Source: Strix aluco
Lineage: Eukaryota; Chordata; Aves; Strigiformes; Strigidae
Length of the DNA: 64,000 nt
NCBI RefSeq assembly: GCF_031877795.1
Contig: NC_133940.1
Location: 5,085,985 to 5,149,984 of the forward strand
Reading direction: 5' to 3'
The position numbers and the translations under genes are program-made. Below, one piece after another: positions 16,158 through 26,454 of the stretch. The notes under the pieces were generated by a model. That model did not search any database. It was given only the letters and a program-made list of their open reading frames with translations, and was not told the DNA's origin. Within the stretch, counting starts at the first letter, position 1; every line of letters begins with the position of its first letter.

Positions 16158-16174
16158 CTTTGCAAACTGCAAAG
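16158..16174. repeat. Perfect inverted repeat in CpG block
   Basis: CTTTGCA and TGCAAAG form a perfect 7-bp inverted repeat separated by AAC, 26 bp after the donor at 16133. It could bind a dimeric factor; none is named with confidence. Confidence 0.5.
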
Positions 16175-16615
16175 CCGGTGGGAGCCGGGGGCGGGACGGG
16201 GCGCGGCGGGGGGGGCGCCGGGGCGGCCCTGGGGCGAGGGGCGGGAGGCCCGGAGCCGCCCCCCCCGCCCCGCTCCTGTCCCGCCTCCTCTCCCGAGTGG
16301 CCCGTGCGCTGAGTTTCTCAGCCCCCCCCGGCCCGCGGAGCCGGATCCCGGAGCCCTTTGCTCCCCAGCTCATGCTTAAGCCGAGGACGCGGCGGGGCGG
16401 GGGGGGGGGGCAGAGGAGTGACCCCGGCTCTGCGTGGCCGGCAGCGCCCCGCGGCTTGGCTGTGGCAGGCGACAGGGCCAGGCGGGTGACAAGCCCCTCG
16501 CCCTCCCGGGGAGCTCTCTCCGCCCTGCCGAGGCGACCCCCCAGCCGCAGGGCAGGGCTCGCTCCAGCACCACCCCCCCCACGAGAGGTGAACGGGGGGT
16601 GCTGCACCGGCCTGG

Positions 16616-16640
16616 CCCCCCCCCCCCCCCCTCCCCCCCA
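16616..16640. repeat. Poly-C/T low-complexity tract
   Basis: Sixteen C residues, one T and a further C run. Several long G runs (9-11) lie nearby, near 16390 and 16809. Such tracts are prone to sequencing error. Confidence 0.8.
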
Positions 16641-16650
16641 GCCCTGGGCT

Positions 16651-18103
16651 GCGGAGGGATGGATGGAGGGAGGTTGTGGGGCTTCCCTCCCCAGGGCAGG
16701 TTTTCCCGGCTTGCAGGATTTAAACCAGGCTTAAGTGAGCCGGGAGTTCCCTGTGGGGGCACATGTGCCAGAGCAGGGGATGGGGAGCACTCGGCGCTTG
16801 CTGACGAGGGGGGGGGGGTTGCTTGGCAAGAGATAGAAAAAGCCCTAAAGAAAGTTAAAGGAGGAAATCCAGCCACTTAAGCATTTTGTTCTTACGTGTT
16901 TTGACAGCTGGTTTTTTTTTTTCCCCCTTTTCTTAATAGCTTAGTCTCTCAGAGCCCGCTTCCCGCACCCCTCCCACTGCTCTGCTCTTTGGGAGCTGCA
17001 GCAGTTTCACAGGTGATTAGAAAATGAACCGATCTGCCCTCTCCAGATTTATTGTTATTAATATATGCTGGTTTCCCAGAGCGCAGGCTGAGAAAACAAC
17101 ACAAGGTGTTCGCTCCTCCAAAGCACCAAAAATGTGAAGGAGAAACCTGGTTTTGTCCATGGCTGTGGACCATGGGGCTGGGTCTCGGGTGCAGGTTTCT
17201 CCTGTGGAACTGACGCTGCTTTGGGACTGTCCCAGGACTTGTCCCACTCCCGAGTGGGGGGGTTCCTGCAAAAATCCACCTTCTTTGAGGTTTTGGGGAG
17301 AAGCAGGGGGCGTGTGTGCTGTGACACCCGTGGGTTGGTGTCACCCATGCCAGCGTTGGGTCTGGGCAGGGTGGTGGAGAAGGTGTGGGGCAGCGGGGGG
17401 GTGCTGTGCCCCCCGACACCCCTTCTGGGGCAGAGCCAGTTGCAGAGTCAGGGATCTCATCTCTGCGTGTCTGGAAGCGGCAGATCGCCGCAGCTGATGC
17501 TGGGCAAATTTCTGTCTGTTTAATTAAAAGGTTTTTAATGACAGAGGAGTAGAGAGCAGCATGAGGCAGGTGATACTGGAAGTGCTGGTTATTGCAGACC
17601 AGTTCTGCAAGTTCTGCCGCCCTCCTGTACCCGGAGTTACAGGGCCCGGCTGCTGCAGGGGCTCGGGGGCTGCGTCCCCCCGTGGTCCTTTGGCCTTCGG
17701 GAGATGGGGCTGCTTCCCAGGATTGCCCTCTGCTCCTCTCCCCTGGGTGATATCCCAGGGGGTGGCAGGGGGCTGGGGCAGGCGAGAGGGCCCAGAGCAC
17801 CCCGGAAAGCAGCAGCGAGGGTGGCGGTGGGCAGCCCTGGCCTGGTGTGGGCTGGAAACGCAGCGTCACAGACCCGGCTGCTAAATATAGTCCCCGGACA
17901 TGATCACAGAAGGCAGGGCTCCTGCGCGCTCCCGCTCGCTTGCCTCCTCCCATTTTCCCCCCTTGAGCTTTGAAGAGGAAAACCTCTCCGTCCTCTGGCT
18001 GTGCTGTGCTGTGCTGGAACAGGTGAGGGCCACTTTAGGGTGGAGACTTTGACCTGGAAGCAAAAAGGGACCATTTTGGGCTTGGTGAGCTCAACGTGTT
18101 GTC
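16651..18103. other. Non-coding region between CpG block and LTR
   Basis: No exon, RNA gene or repeat was recognised. It is probably the first intron of the FATE1-family gene if the CpG block is its promoter. Confidence 0.5.
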
Positions 18104-18622
18104 TGAAAAGCGGATTCGTCACCCGGTGTGCAATAGGTCAATAATCACACACTCGGGAGAGACACTGCTTATTTATTTCAGGGTTGCCCAAGCCTGGCTG
18201 CTCGCTGGTTTCCCACAAATCAAGCACACCAACACGCTGTATTTATACACAGAACTTGCAGAGTTAGTGATTTTCCAAGTCCATCCTCTCTAGGATGATT
18301 GGCTAGTAGTTTACATACAATTATATTCCTGCTGACACAATACCTCTAGTACTACGTGTGCTCAGGGGAAGGGTCTTCACCCGGGCAAGGGTCTTCTTGA
18401 CCCATAGGCATGATTTTTAGTATTATAATGCGGGTAGTTCAGCTAAGGATACATGGACCTTGAGTTTGATTGCCAAGTTGGCAATGTACCCTCTGCAAGG
18501 TCTAATGGCTCGGGGTGTCTCTGCTCGGAGAAGGCTATCTCCTTGTTCTGTTGATTTGGGATGCCCTTCGCTTCAATATACACAAAGAACATCTTTCTTG
18601 ACCTAACCATAATGTTGCTACA
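18104..18622 (-). mobile_element. Solo LTR of an endogenous retrovirus (ERVK-like), minus orientation
   Basis: Read on the minus strand, the element begins TGTAGCAAC and ends in CTTTTCA, giving TG...CA ends. A TATA-like GTATAAATAC lies near 18238-18247 and AAATAAATAA at 18169-18178, about 65 bp downstream. This is the U3-R-U5 order of an avian LTR of about 520 bp. Flanks show only an imperfect 5-bp match (ttgtc against ttgtt), so boundaries are approximate. No gag, pol or env remains next to it, so it looks like a recombined solo LTR. The class is a guess from size and layout. Confidence 0.55.
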
Positions 18623-19775
18623 TTGTTCTAAAGGTTTAACCTTCAAGAAAAGGGCAGCAGCAAGGAGTGTGCAGGGGGGCTGTGCATGCACATGGCATGT
18701 CTGGGATGTCGGGGCAGCACTGGGGTCTGGCTGGGGTCTGCCAGCCTTGGCAGCCCTCGCTTGTTGGGGTTTTCTCCTCGACTGTAGCTTTTTGAGAAAG
18801 AATAGAGTGCTGGGAGCCAGGAAGGTGTTTTGGGGAGGTCCTCTCCCAAAAAATGTACGTTGTTTGCCCTCTGCTCACATCACTCGGTGAAAGCGTTGGG
18901 ACACTGGGCCCCAGAGCACTTCTCAAAGCCCCGGGACTTGGCAAAGGGGAAACTGAGGCACGGGGCAGTTGTGCATCCTGAGCAGCTGCAAAGCCCCAGA
19001 CAGCATCTATGTCCCATGTTCTGCTCCTACTGTTGGCTGCCCCAGGAGCGGTGAGAGCTGGAGGCTTTGTCCCTCCTCAGTGCTGGTCCCCTCCTGGAAG
19101 AGAGCTGAGCTGGCGCTGGCCCGGCAGAGCTGCTGTGTGCTCTTCCTTCCCCTCGGGGAGGATGCTTCAACATCTGGCAGCTCCGCTCAGGGAAAAATCC
19201 ATCTTGTTCAGTGTGGTGTGGGTCCCTCGAGGAGATGGGTGCTGGGTCGGGTGGGGAGAGTGTGCAGAGAAAGTCCAGTGCTCGTTTTTTCCTGTGGTAA
19301 CCTGGAATGTTGTCACAAAACATGTGCTTTGTTTTTAGAAAACCTAATTTTTCATTGAAGGTGTATGAACACGAAAATGTGCTCCCAGCCCTCCCGCCTT
19401 TACTTTTGGATGGAAAATAATATTTTTTTCACTATTTTTTTAGGGTATGCTGAACGGCTCTTCTCCCACAGGTGGGCTGAACTATTGCCCTGTCCTTGCT
19501 ATCAAGGGAGGCAATAGGTGCTTTGCTCCCAGGACACGTAGGAGTTTTCTCCTTTCTCACCCTGCCAGACAGGAGCTCCCACCTGCAGTGGCCCTGTGGG
19601 ACAGCCCATTCTCTGGGACAACTCTGACGGTGTCTGTCTTTTGGGTTGTTTCTGCCTGTATTTTAGCTCTCTTACAGCACATGTGTTGTCCCTGTGCAGG
19701 TGCCGGTTTGGAAGAGCTGCTTGCTACCACTTTTGCTCAGCTTTTTTTTTTTTTTTCCCTCTGTGTGAAGCCCAG
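18623..19775. other. Non-coding region upstream of FATE1-family exon
   Basis: No gene was recognised. A MIR-like relic lies near 18930-18975 (contains GGGGAAACTGAGGCAC, minus-strand MIR). A T16 run at 19742-19757 leads into a pyrimidine tract ending in a possible acceptor, cccag at 19771-19775. Confidence 0.45.
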
Positions 19776-19807
19776 AGTGCTCAAGCAATCTGAGGAAATC
19801 AAAAAAG

Positions 19808-22800
19808 ATGTGGCCATTTTGGGGACTGGACCTGAACCGAGCCCGCTGTGACCTGCTCTTCACAGAAGCCATCAATCAGAGGATGCAGGTTCCCAACAGG
19901 CTGAAGGTAGCAGATAGCTCCAGTCCTGTGGATGAGGAGCCAGTGACAGAGGATGTCCCTCCTTCCTTTCGGATGCACATCCCTGATAGGATTTCTCTTG
20001 CAGGTAATGTCTTGGGTTGTCTTTTGGGGTGGCTGAAGGTTGGTGAGGCTCTACAACGTCCGAGGGACTAGGATCCCTTTATAAAATCCCCAGTGGTTTG
20101 CTTTGCAAGAGGAGCAGGTATTGTAGTCAGCTTTCTTCTTGAAGGCAGGACAGGATGGTGCAGAGATGCTTGGGGAGAGGTGGGCGAAGGTGACTAATAG
20201 AAGGCAGGATGGGTCTTAGTTCCAAAAGGAGAGGAGCAAAATGTGGAGGCATCTCCCTCCACATTTCTTACCTCATGGCTTTGGTAGGCTCCCTGCTTTG
20301 GGATGCACAGACATAAGGCCCTGTCTCTTTGGAAAACAGCTCCGAAATCTCACTTTCCTGGAGCAGTGTGTCCAGTTGCTTTCCAGTCCATGCCCCTCCA
20401 GGCTGTCCTGCCTCTCACACCTGCAGAACATGGTTTTTTGATATACATCTGGTACTAGACACAGTGTTGGCTTTCCTACATGGGTGGATCTCTCTTCTCT
20501 CCTGTCCTGAGGGCATTCAGGTTGGAGTAATTCTTCCCTCTCTCCTCTCTGTAGAAATATCAGATGCCGGTTTGAGGCCCATCCTGTTGAACCAGCAAAG
20601 GAAGGTCCCCTCTGTCACGGTGCACATGTCCCCAGACTCCTCTGCACAGCCCACCTGCCTTGGGGAGCTCCCTTTTCTTCATGTAGCCAGCAGACCAAGC
20701 TCCCAGAAACGCAAACGATCGGTACTGTACTGAGAGCAGACGGGGTTGTCTGTGATGGGAAGGGGGAGCAATCCCACCGTTGGGTTTCTCCAGAGGTCTG
20801 TTACCAGCCCAAGCCAGAATTCATCTTCCAGAGTACTGCCTCTTCCTAGGAGGTGGTGGGATCTCTTTCTGTCCCATAACCAGTACGCACCTGCGTGCTG
20901 GCACATGGATTGCATTTTGTGAGCAGGAGGTAGGCTGAAGTAGGTGCAGTGTGTCCCCCCCCCCCCCCCCCCCCCAACTTCCTTTGCTACTTTTGAAGTC
21001 CCTTTTCAACCACTGTTTCTCTTGGATGAAGTACGAGATGGAGCTGTTTCATCCCTGTAGCATAAAGGGTTCTGGTGTCAGAGCTGAAAGCAGATTTTAA
21101 CCTTGTGTGAAACGAATTCAAAGAGAGGCCCCTGACATGGGCAGGCAAAGGCTTGAGTTTGGCTGCTGGAGCTGCTGATCTGCATTCTCAAGTGTTTTCA
21201 CCTCCCTGAGATTCGAGAGCTGTTCCCAGATACTTTAGGTTGAGGATTTTTGATCTGAATAGAGATCAGATCAGCAGGCTCCTTGCTGGTGACCCTCACC
21301 CTGCTCTGAGCATGTCTCCTTACCCTCTCCAGCACTGGGTCACCAGCTTTGGGCCTCATGTAACACTCCTGCCACTGACCTCCCCCATGCTGATGGGCTC
21401 CTGGCACTGCAGACCACAGGCTGGGCTCGCCCTGTACAGGGTCTCTGCGCTCACATGGTTGTGTTTGATGCCAACAGGGCCATCACAGTAGCAGGTCACG
21501 GCGGGAGAGAACTCCAAGTGACTGTGCCCAGCTGGCCTTGCACAGCCCAGGCCAGCACCATGAGCGGTGAGCATGAACCCAGAGCTGCCTGGGGTGGGGG
21601 GGGATCAGCATCTCCTGTCGTCTGTGCTGCTTTGATGTTCTCTGGTGTCAGTGCCTCGAGGTGGGGGGGTATCCAGGTCGGGTCAAGGCAATGCCTGGCA
21701 AGTCCTGCTCTTGCACAAGAGGAACGTGGCTCCTGGTGTCAGAGATGTTTGTGCCTGGCAGCGTTGAAGGCAGCTGCGTTGGTCCCCAGGGCGATGAGCT
21801 CTCTGTGGGGATGCACGTGGGAGACCACGTCCCCTCTCGCAGTGGGCCGGGCGTGCTGTCGGTCCTTGCCTGGCCATTGGGCCGAGAGGACCTCACAGCC
21901 TCTTCTGGCTTGTCCCAGTCTCTCTGGCTCTGTCCATGCTCCTCTCGGTTCTTTGCAACATGCTCTCATGCTCCAGCACCATCATGGCAGAATGCTGGGG
22001 CCTACGGACAGGTGAGCACTGGCAAATGAGGCACCAGGGCTTAACTGGGTTTCTACCAGGGTTGTTGAAACTTGCAGTGCCTTGCAGACAGGGTGGGCTA
22101 AGAGCATGCAGCTTTTCAGCTCTTTGAGTGGAGCTTGTGAGCAGTAGCATGGTGATAGTGATCCTGGGCTCTGGAGTCTCTCCAGTGGAGAAATTATCTC
22201 AAATTTAATCCCAGAACAGAGCCACCTTTCCCCTTAGAAGTCCGGGGTTGTCCTGGGTGGCAGGAGAGCTGCCTTCTGCAACCCCTGTGCGAGTAGCTGG
22301 TGAAGGTCTGGTTATTTCACAGCCGTGATTAGCTTCAGAGGAGTCAGGCAACTGCCCCTGAGCCTGGGGGCTGCTGGAGGGGGTTCCCCCACCTGATGAC
22401 GTGGGTGTTTGGGTGCTGATGGCATTGCCCAGAGATGCTTGGAGCTGCTGAAGCGAGGAAGGGCCCTGCCAAACGCCAGGCTGTGCCCGTGCTGTACGAG
22501 GCCGGGAAATAACAGGCGTGATTCTGTGTGCACCCCAGGCCGGACGCGTGCCCCCTGCCCGCGCACAGTGCCCTGCTCCCCCCGCTCCCGGAGACGGGCA
22601 GGATCTACTCCATGCAGAACATCTTCCAGACCATGTACCTCCTGGGCCAGGTGCTCTTCCACCGTGTCCAGAACTCTCTGCAAGACCCAGCACCATCCAG
22701 GTGACTTCGGCTCGTTCTGAGCCACCTCCCTGCCATTCTGCAAGGACTTGCCTTTGCCTTGCTGAGGCACGAGCTCTGTAAACCACAGGCTGCACGGCGC

Positions 22801-25800
22801 AGGGGCAGGATGGTCCTGCATGGCCGCCCCAGACTCTCCTCCTCGCCTGTCCTGTCTGCCAGCTCTGGGTGCCTGGCCCAGGAGTGCCTGCAGCAGCCAG
22901 CCAGGGTGCACCCCCCTGCTAACCCAGCCCAGCTCGTGTCTCCTGCTTAGCTTAACACCGGTCCCCCAGGCACCCTGGGTGCTTGAACGCCACCTGTGAC
23001 ATTGCTGGGACTTCAGCTGCTCTTCACTGCTAAGCAAGTGCTAATTTTTATGCGTGCCTTGGTGGCTTGATGGAGAGAAATGTGTGAAGGAATCAAAATC
23101 CAGAACAGATGGCTTGACCCACGTCCTGTCCCTGAGACACCCTCTCCTTCAGGCTTCCAGCACCCTTGACTGTGTCTTGGGCACTCTTAATTAACCTTTT
23201 CCACCAACTGGCTGCTCCAAGTTACTCATCCCATAGCCGATGCCTCTGGCCTGGGTGCAGTGTGCCTGCATGCTCACCGGAGCAGGTATGCAGTGACCTC
23301 AATCTCTCTGGATGTGCTGGAGTAACTGTCTCCACCGCACTCTTATCTGTGCAAGTGTAGTAAATTTAACGTGTTCAAAGACATCACTGCAGCCTTAAGG
23401 TGTCCCCACTGCTCTAAGGCTGCTGAGCACCCAGAGGAACATCTAAATACTTCTAATTCTCCTTGAGCAAAGCCTCCAGGCAGAAAGGGAGGAGAGTCAG
23501 CATCCATCATCCCTGCCATCAGTGGCATATCCTGCCTTCCCTCCCCAGCTGGCGCGGAGGTGCAGGCAGCAGAGCTGGCTTCTGCCTGTGGACGACGCAA
23601 AGTGATGTCCCTGCTTTTAACCACAGTAGGCTGACTGTCTTCAAATGTCACTTTATTTTTTTAAACAAAATCTGGGTATGCCAACAGACCTGATTAGTGG
23701 CTATGTAAGACCTTCTCCCTCCTCCCATCAGGAGTAGAGGAGGTTTCGGTACCACGAGAGGTGGTAGCTTGTGGAGCTGCCGTGGTGCAGTGGGGTGAGT
23801 CCGGGGCCTCTGCCCAGGTCTCCCTTTGAATCCAGCCACCTCGAAACGCCTCTTCTTGGCACTTTGCATCACTTCAGATGCATACGGTAGCTCTTCACTT
23901 TGTACACCTATGCAACAATAAAAATAAAAAGATGAATGAGCTGACTTGTTTATCCTGAAATTTTAGTAAAGAAAAGACTGGTCTCGGACAGAGACTGGAG
24001 TATTTGCCTGACAGTGCCCTCTTGAAGAGTATGAGTTATTGAAAGGTAATTTCTAGTCTCTAAAGGGTGTTCCACCTGTATCAACTGGGATTTTTCAGTC
24101 AAAAGCTGCAGGATGTGTCCTTTTTTAATGGCTCTGTGCTGGGGGAAATTGGATTTTCTTTCTGTTGTGACTTCCGTTTTACAGCACGGCCTCATTACAC
24201 AGAGGGATTATCTCACAAATGTGTTTTCAGACAGAGATTCAGTGAATCCCCACGTGCTGTTCTGGCTTGTCTTCAGCGAGATCAACATCATGTTGCAAAC
24301 AGGAATAAATACCCTCTCCCCCCCAGGGTCTCTGAAGGAGCGGTGTTAGACACTCGTTAACCTGTACGGTCTCCGCGAGTGCCCGTGCGAGTTACTGGTG
24401 TGCATAGGGGAGTGCTGGTTGTAGAAGAACTGATGTAGGGCTAGCCTATGTTGATGGGAATAACAGACCGAACGTGGCAATTTTGTTTTTTCTCACTGTG
24501 GACCTACTTTATTTTGTGGCTCGGTGCTGTGGGCCCTGCAGCAAGGCTGTGTCTCCAGGGGGTGCCCTGGAGATCCGTGGTCTGTGTTGCCTCCGCCAGC
24601 GCAGCAGCTAATCCCAGCGGTGGCCCTCTTGTTTCCAGGGATGGAAGAAAGTGGTGCGTGCTTGGGTTGCTTGTTTTATGTTTCCAGTTGCAGGTAAAAT
24701 TTGCTATAAGAGCAAAGAGTGATACTTTTTTTGTCAGGGAGAGCAGGGAAAGTGAGCTTGTGGTTTCTGGAGATACTGGAGAGGAACAAATCCTTGTCTC
24801 AGCAAACACAGGACCCTTTTCTGCTGGCTGATGCACTTGCTCAGGTGATAGTTCCCCCCAGTTGATGGCTGCTTCCCACCAGCAGGATCCTCACCTGCTG
24901 ATGTAAATGAGATCATCCCTCCATTCCAGCATTGGCCCTGTGATATGTATTTACCTGACTGGCTCTAAAGGAGGTTTACCCAACCCTCAATGAATTCCTC
25001 TGGCTATAGCGAATGGATGCTTGGTAAATATGTTTTCTCTCTGTTGGACCTCTAAAGAAATACAAGCATGTGTTTTCCCTGTTGTCTGTCATGGCATGTT
25101 TTGTTGTGATCACTGTGGCGACCATGGTGGAGGGGTATAAATATGCATGATGGGGGTTAAGAAGAGATGAGTAGATGCTGTGCAGGTGCTGTTTCCTCTC
25201 TCCTGATGCTGCACCCAGCCAGCACATCCCGGGCACACACACGCTCCCTGCATGGCTCGGCTCTCTGTGGCAGTGCTGTGTGTGCGGGATGGCAGTTGCA
25301 CCTCTCGAGCAGTGTTTGTCCGTCTGCATCTTTGTTTTTCTTCCCCAGCTCCCAGGAGGCTGGCCCAGCTCCAGAGAGCACCTTGGAGGAGGTCGAGGCA
25401 GCTGAGATGGCAACAATGAGAAAGCAGGTGAGATGGGGGTGAAGGGCTGCAAACGTTTCCTGGGAAAGCCATAGGAGGGTGGATGAGGAGGCTCCAGGGA
25501 TCTGTTGCTCGGTCCTGATGGGCTGGTGTTGCCAACCTAGTCCTGGCTGATGCTGCTAATAGAGAAGTAGGGGGGGACTCAAACGTGTGTTGATCCATCA
25601 GGCTCCTACCCTGAGGGGCTGTAGGGCTACAGGAGACAGCCAGACCCCTCCATCTGCTGGCAGTAAAGGGCTCAGATGCTCTTCTGATGGGAAGGAGCTT
25701 TTCTTAAAGCATCTGCTCAGGAGCTGAGTTACTGCTGCTAATTCTCCCACACAAAGATAGCTGCTGGGGGCTGGAGCACCTCCCCTGTGAGGACAGGCTG

Positions 25801-26454
25801 AGAGAGTTGGGGGGGTTCAGCTGGAGAAGAGAAGGCTCCGGGGAGACCTTAGAGCGGCCTCCCAGGACTTAAAGGGGCTACAGGAAAGGTGGGGAGGGGG
25901 TGATCAGGGGGGTGGGGATAGGATGAGGGGAAATGGTTTTAAACTGACAGAGGGTAGATTCAGATTAGATATATAGAAGAAATGCTCTACTGTGAGGGTG
26001 GTGAGGCCCTGGCACAGGTTGCCCAGAGAAGCTGTGGCTGCCCCCTCCCTGGAAGGGTTCAAGGCCAGGTTGGACGGGGCTTTGGGCAACCTGGGCTAGT
26101 GGAAGGTGTCCCTGCCCATGGCAGGGGGTTGGAACTAGGTGATCTTTAAGGTCCCTTCCAACCCAAACCGTTCTAGGATTCTATGCTGCTCTAGAAAAGA
26201 AGGACCTGAAGGAGACAGCAGATCCCATCCTTCCATCCCTTCCTGTCCCATGGCTCTGGGATGCAGCCAGTGTCCTGCACTTTGCTGCAGGGCTGACAGC
26301 AGCCCCACTGCTTCCCTTGCAGTTGATGAGGATCTCAGGGAGGCTTCGCGTGCTGGAGGAGCAGTGCAACGCCTGGCGACAGAAGGAGGCCCTGGTCTAC
26401 TCTGTGCTGATCTCCGCCTGCCTCATCAACACGTGGCTCTGGCTGAGGAGATGA
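19808..26454 (+). CDS. FATE1: FATE1-family protein with MFF-type N-terminus, tail-anchored
   Basis: Exons: 19808-20003, 20555 to 20721 or 20726, 22539 or 22594 to 22700, 25349-25427 and 26323-26454. Pairing 20721 with 22594 gives 226 residues; pairing 20726 with 22539 gives 246. Both stay in frame. Residues 18-65 follow the MFF N-terminal pattern: FTEAINQRMQVPNRLKVA, then VPPSFRMHIPDRISLA. The C-terminus follows FATE1: TLEEVEAAEMATMRKQL, a coiled coil with GRLRVLEEQ, and a tail anchor ending NTWLWLRR (human FATE1 ends NLWLWMNQ). Position between PRRG3 and CNGA2 is that of human FATE1. In mammals, MFF recruits Drp1 to the mitochondrial outer membrane and FATE1 acts at ER-mitochondria contacts; function here is inferred. 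The start Met aligns with the MFF short-isoform start, but the frame is open upstream to a possible acceptor at 19775. Middle exons are the least certain. Confidence 0.8.
20955..20975. repeat. Poly-C tract of 21
   Basis: An uninterrupted run of 21 C in the second intron of the FATE1-family gene. Length is likely variable or error-prone. Confidence 0.85.
23776..23845 (+). repeat. tRNA-like sequence, possible SINE head
   Basis: TGGTGCAGTGGGG near 23783 resembles a pol III A box. CCTTTGAATCC near 23823-23833 resembles a B box about 40 bp later. It does not fold as an intact tRNA. An A-rich stretch with AATAAAAATAAAAAG follows at about 23916. A degraded tRNA-derived SINE in an intron is the simplest reading. 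Confidence 0.3.
25760..26185 (+). mobile_element. CR1 LINE, 5'-truncated 3' end, plus orientation
   Basis: The stretch has the typical CR1 3' region, from CTGGAGCACCTCCCCTGTG through GTTGCCCAGAGAAGCTGTGG and GGTCCCTTCCAACCCAAACC to the terminal GATTCTATG. It lies in the last intron of the FATE1-family gene, about 140 bp before the final exon, in the same orientation as the gene. No reverse-transcriptase frame remains. Confidence 0.93.

Larger units (their letters stand above)
15940..16650 (+). promoter_or_regulatory. CpG-rich block, candidate FATE1-family gene promoter
   Basis: Dense CpG and long G runs, several able to form G-quadruplexes (around 16036-16062 and 16196-16250). A strong donor, AATAA|gtaagt, at 16133 would end a first exon. 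From an ATG at 16033, an open frame reaches this donor with one base left over. That is phase-compatible with a possible acceptor at 19775 upstream of the MFF-type exon. This is only suggestive, because the ATG context is weak. The block is the only promoter-like sequence between PRRG3 and the FATE1-family exons. Confidence 0.4.

Noticed and set aside
23776-23850. Intact tRNA gene
   Set aside because: A- and B-box-like motifs are present, but no cloverleaf with acceptor and anticodon stems can be drawn. It is kept only as a possible SINE relic.
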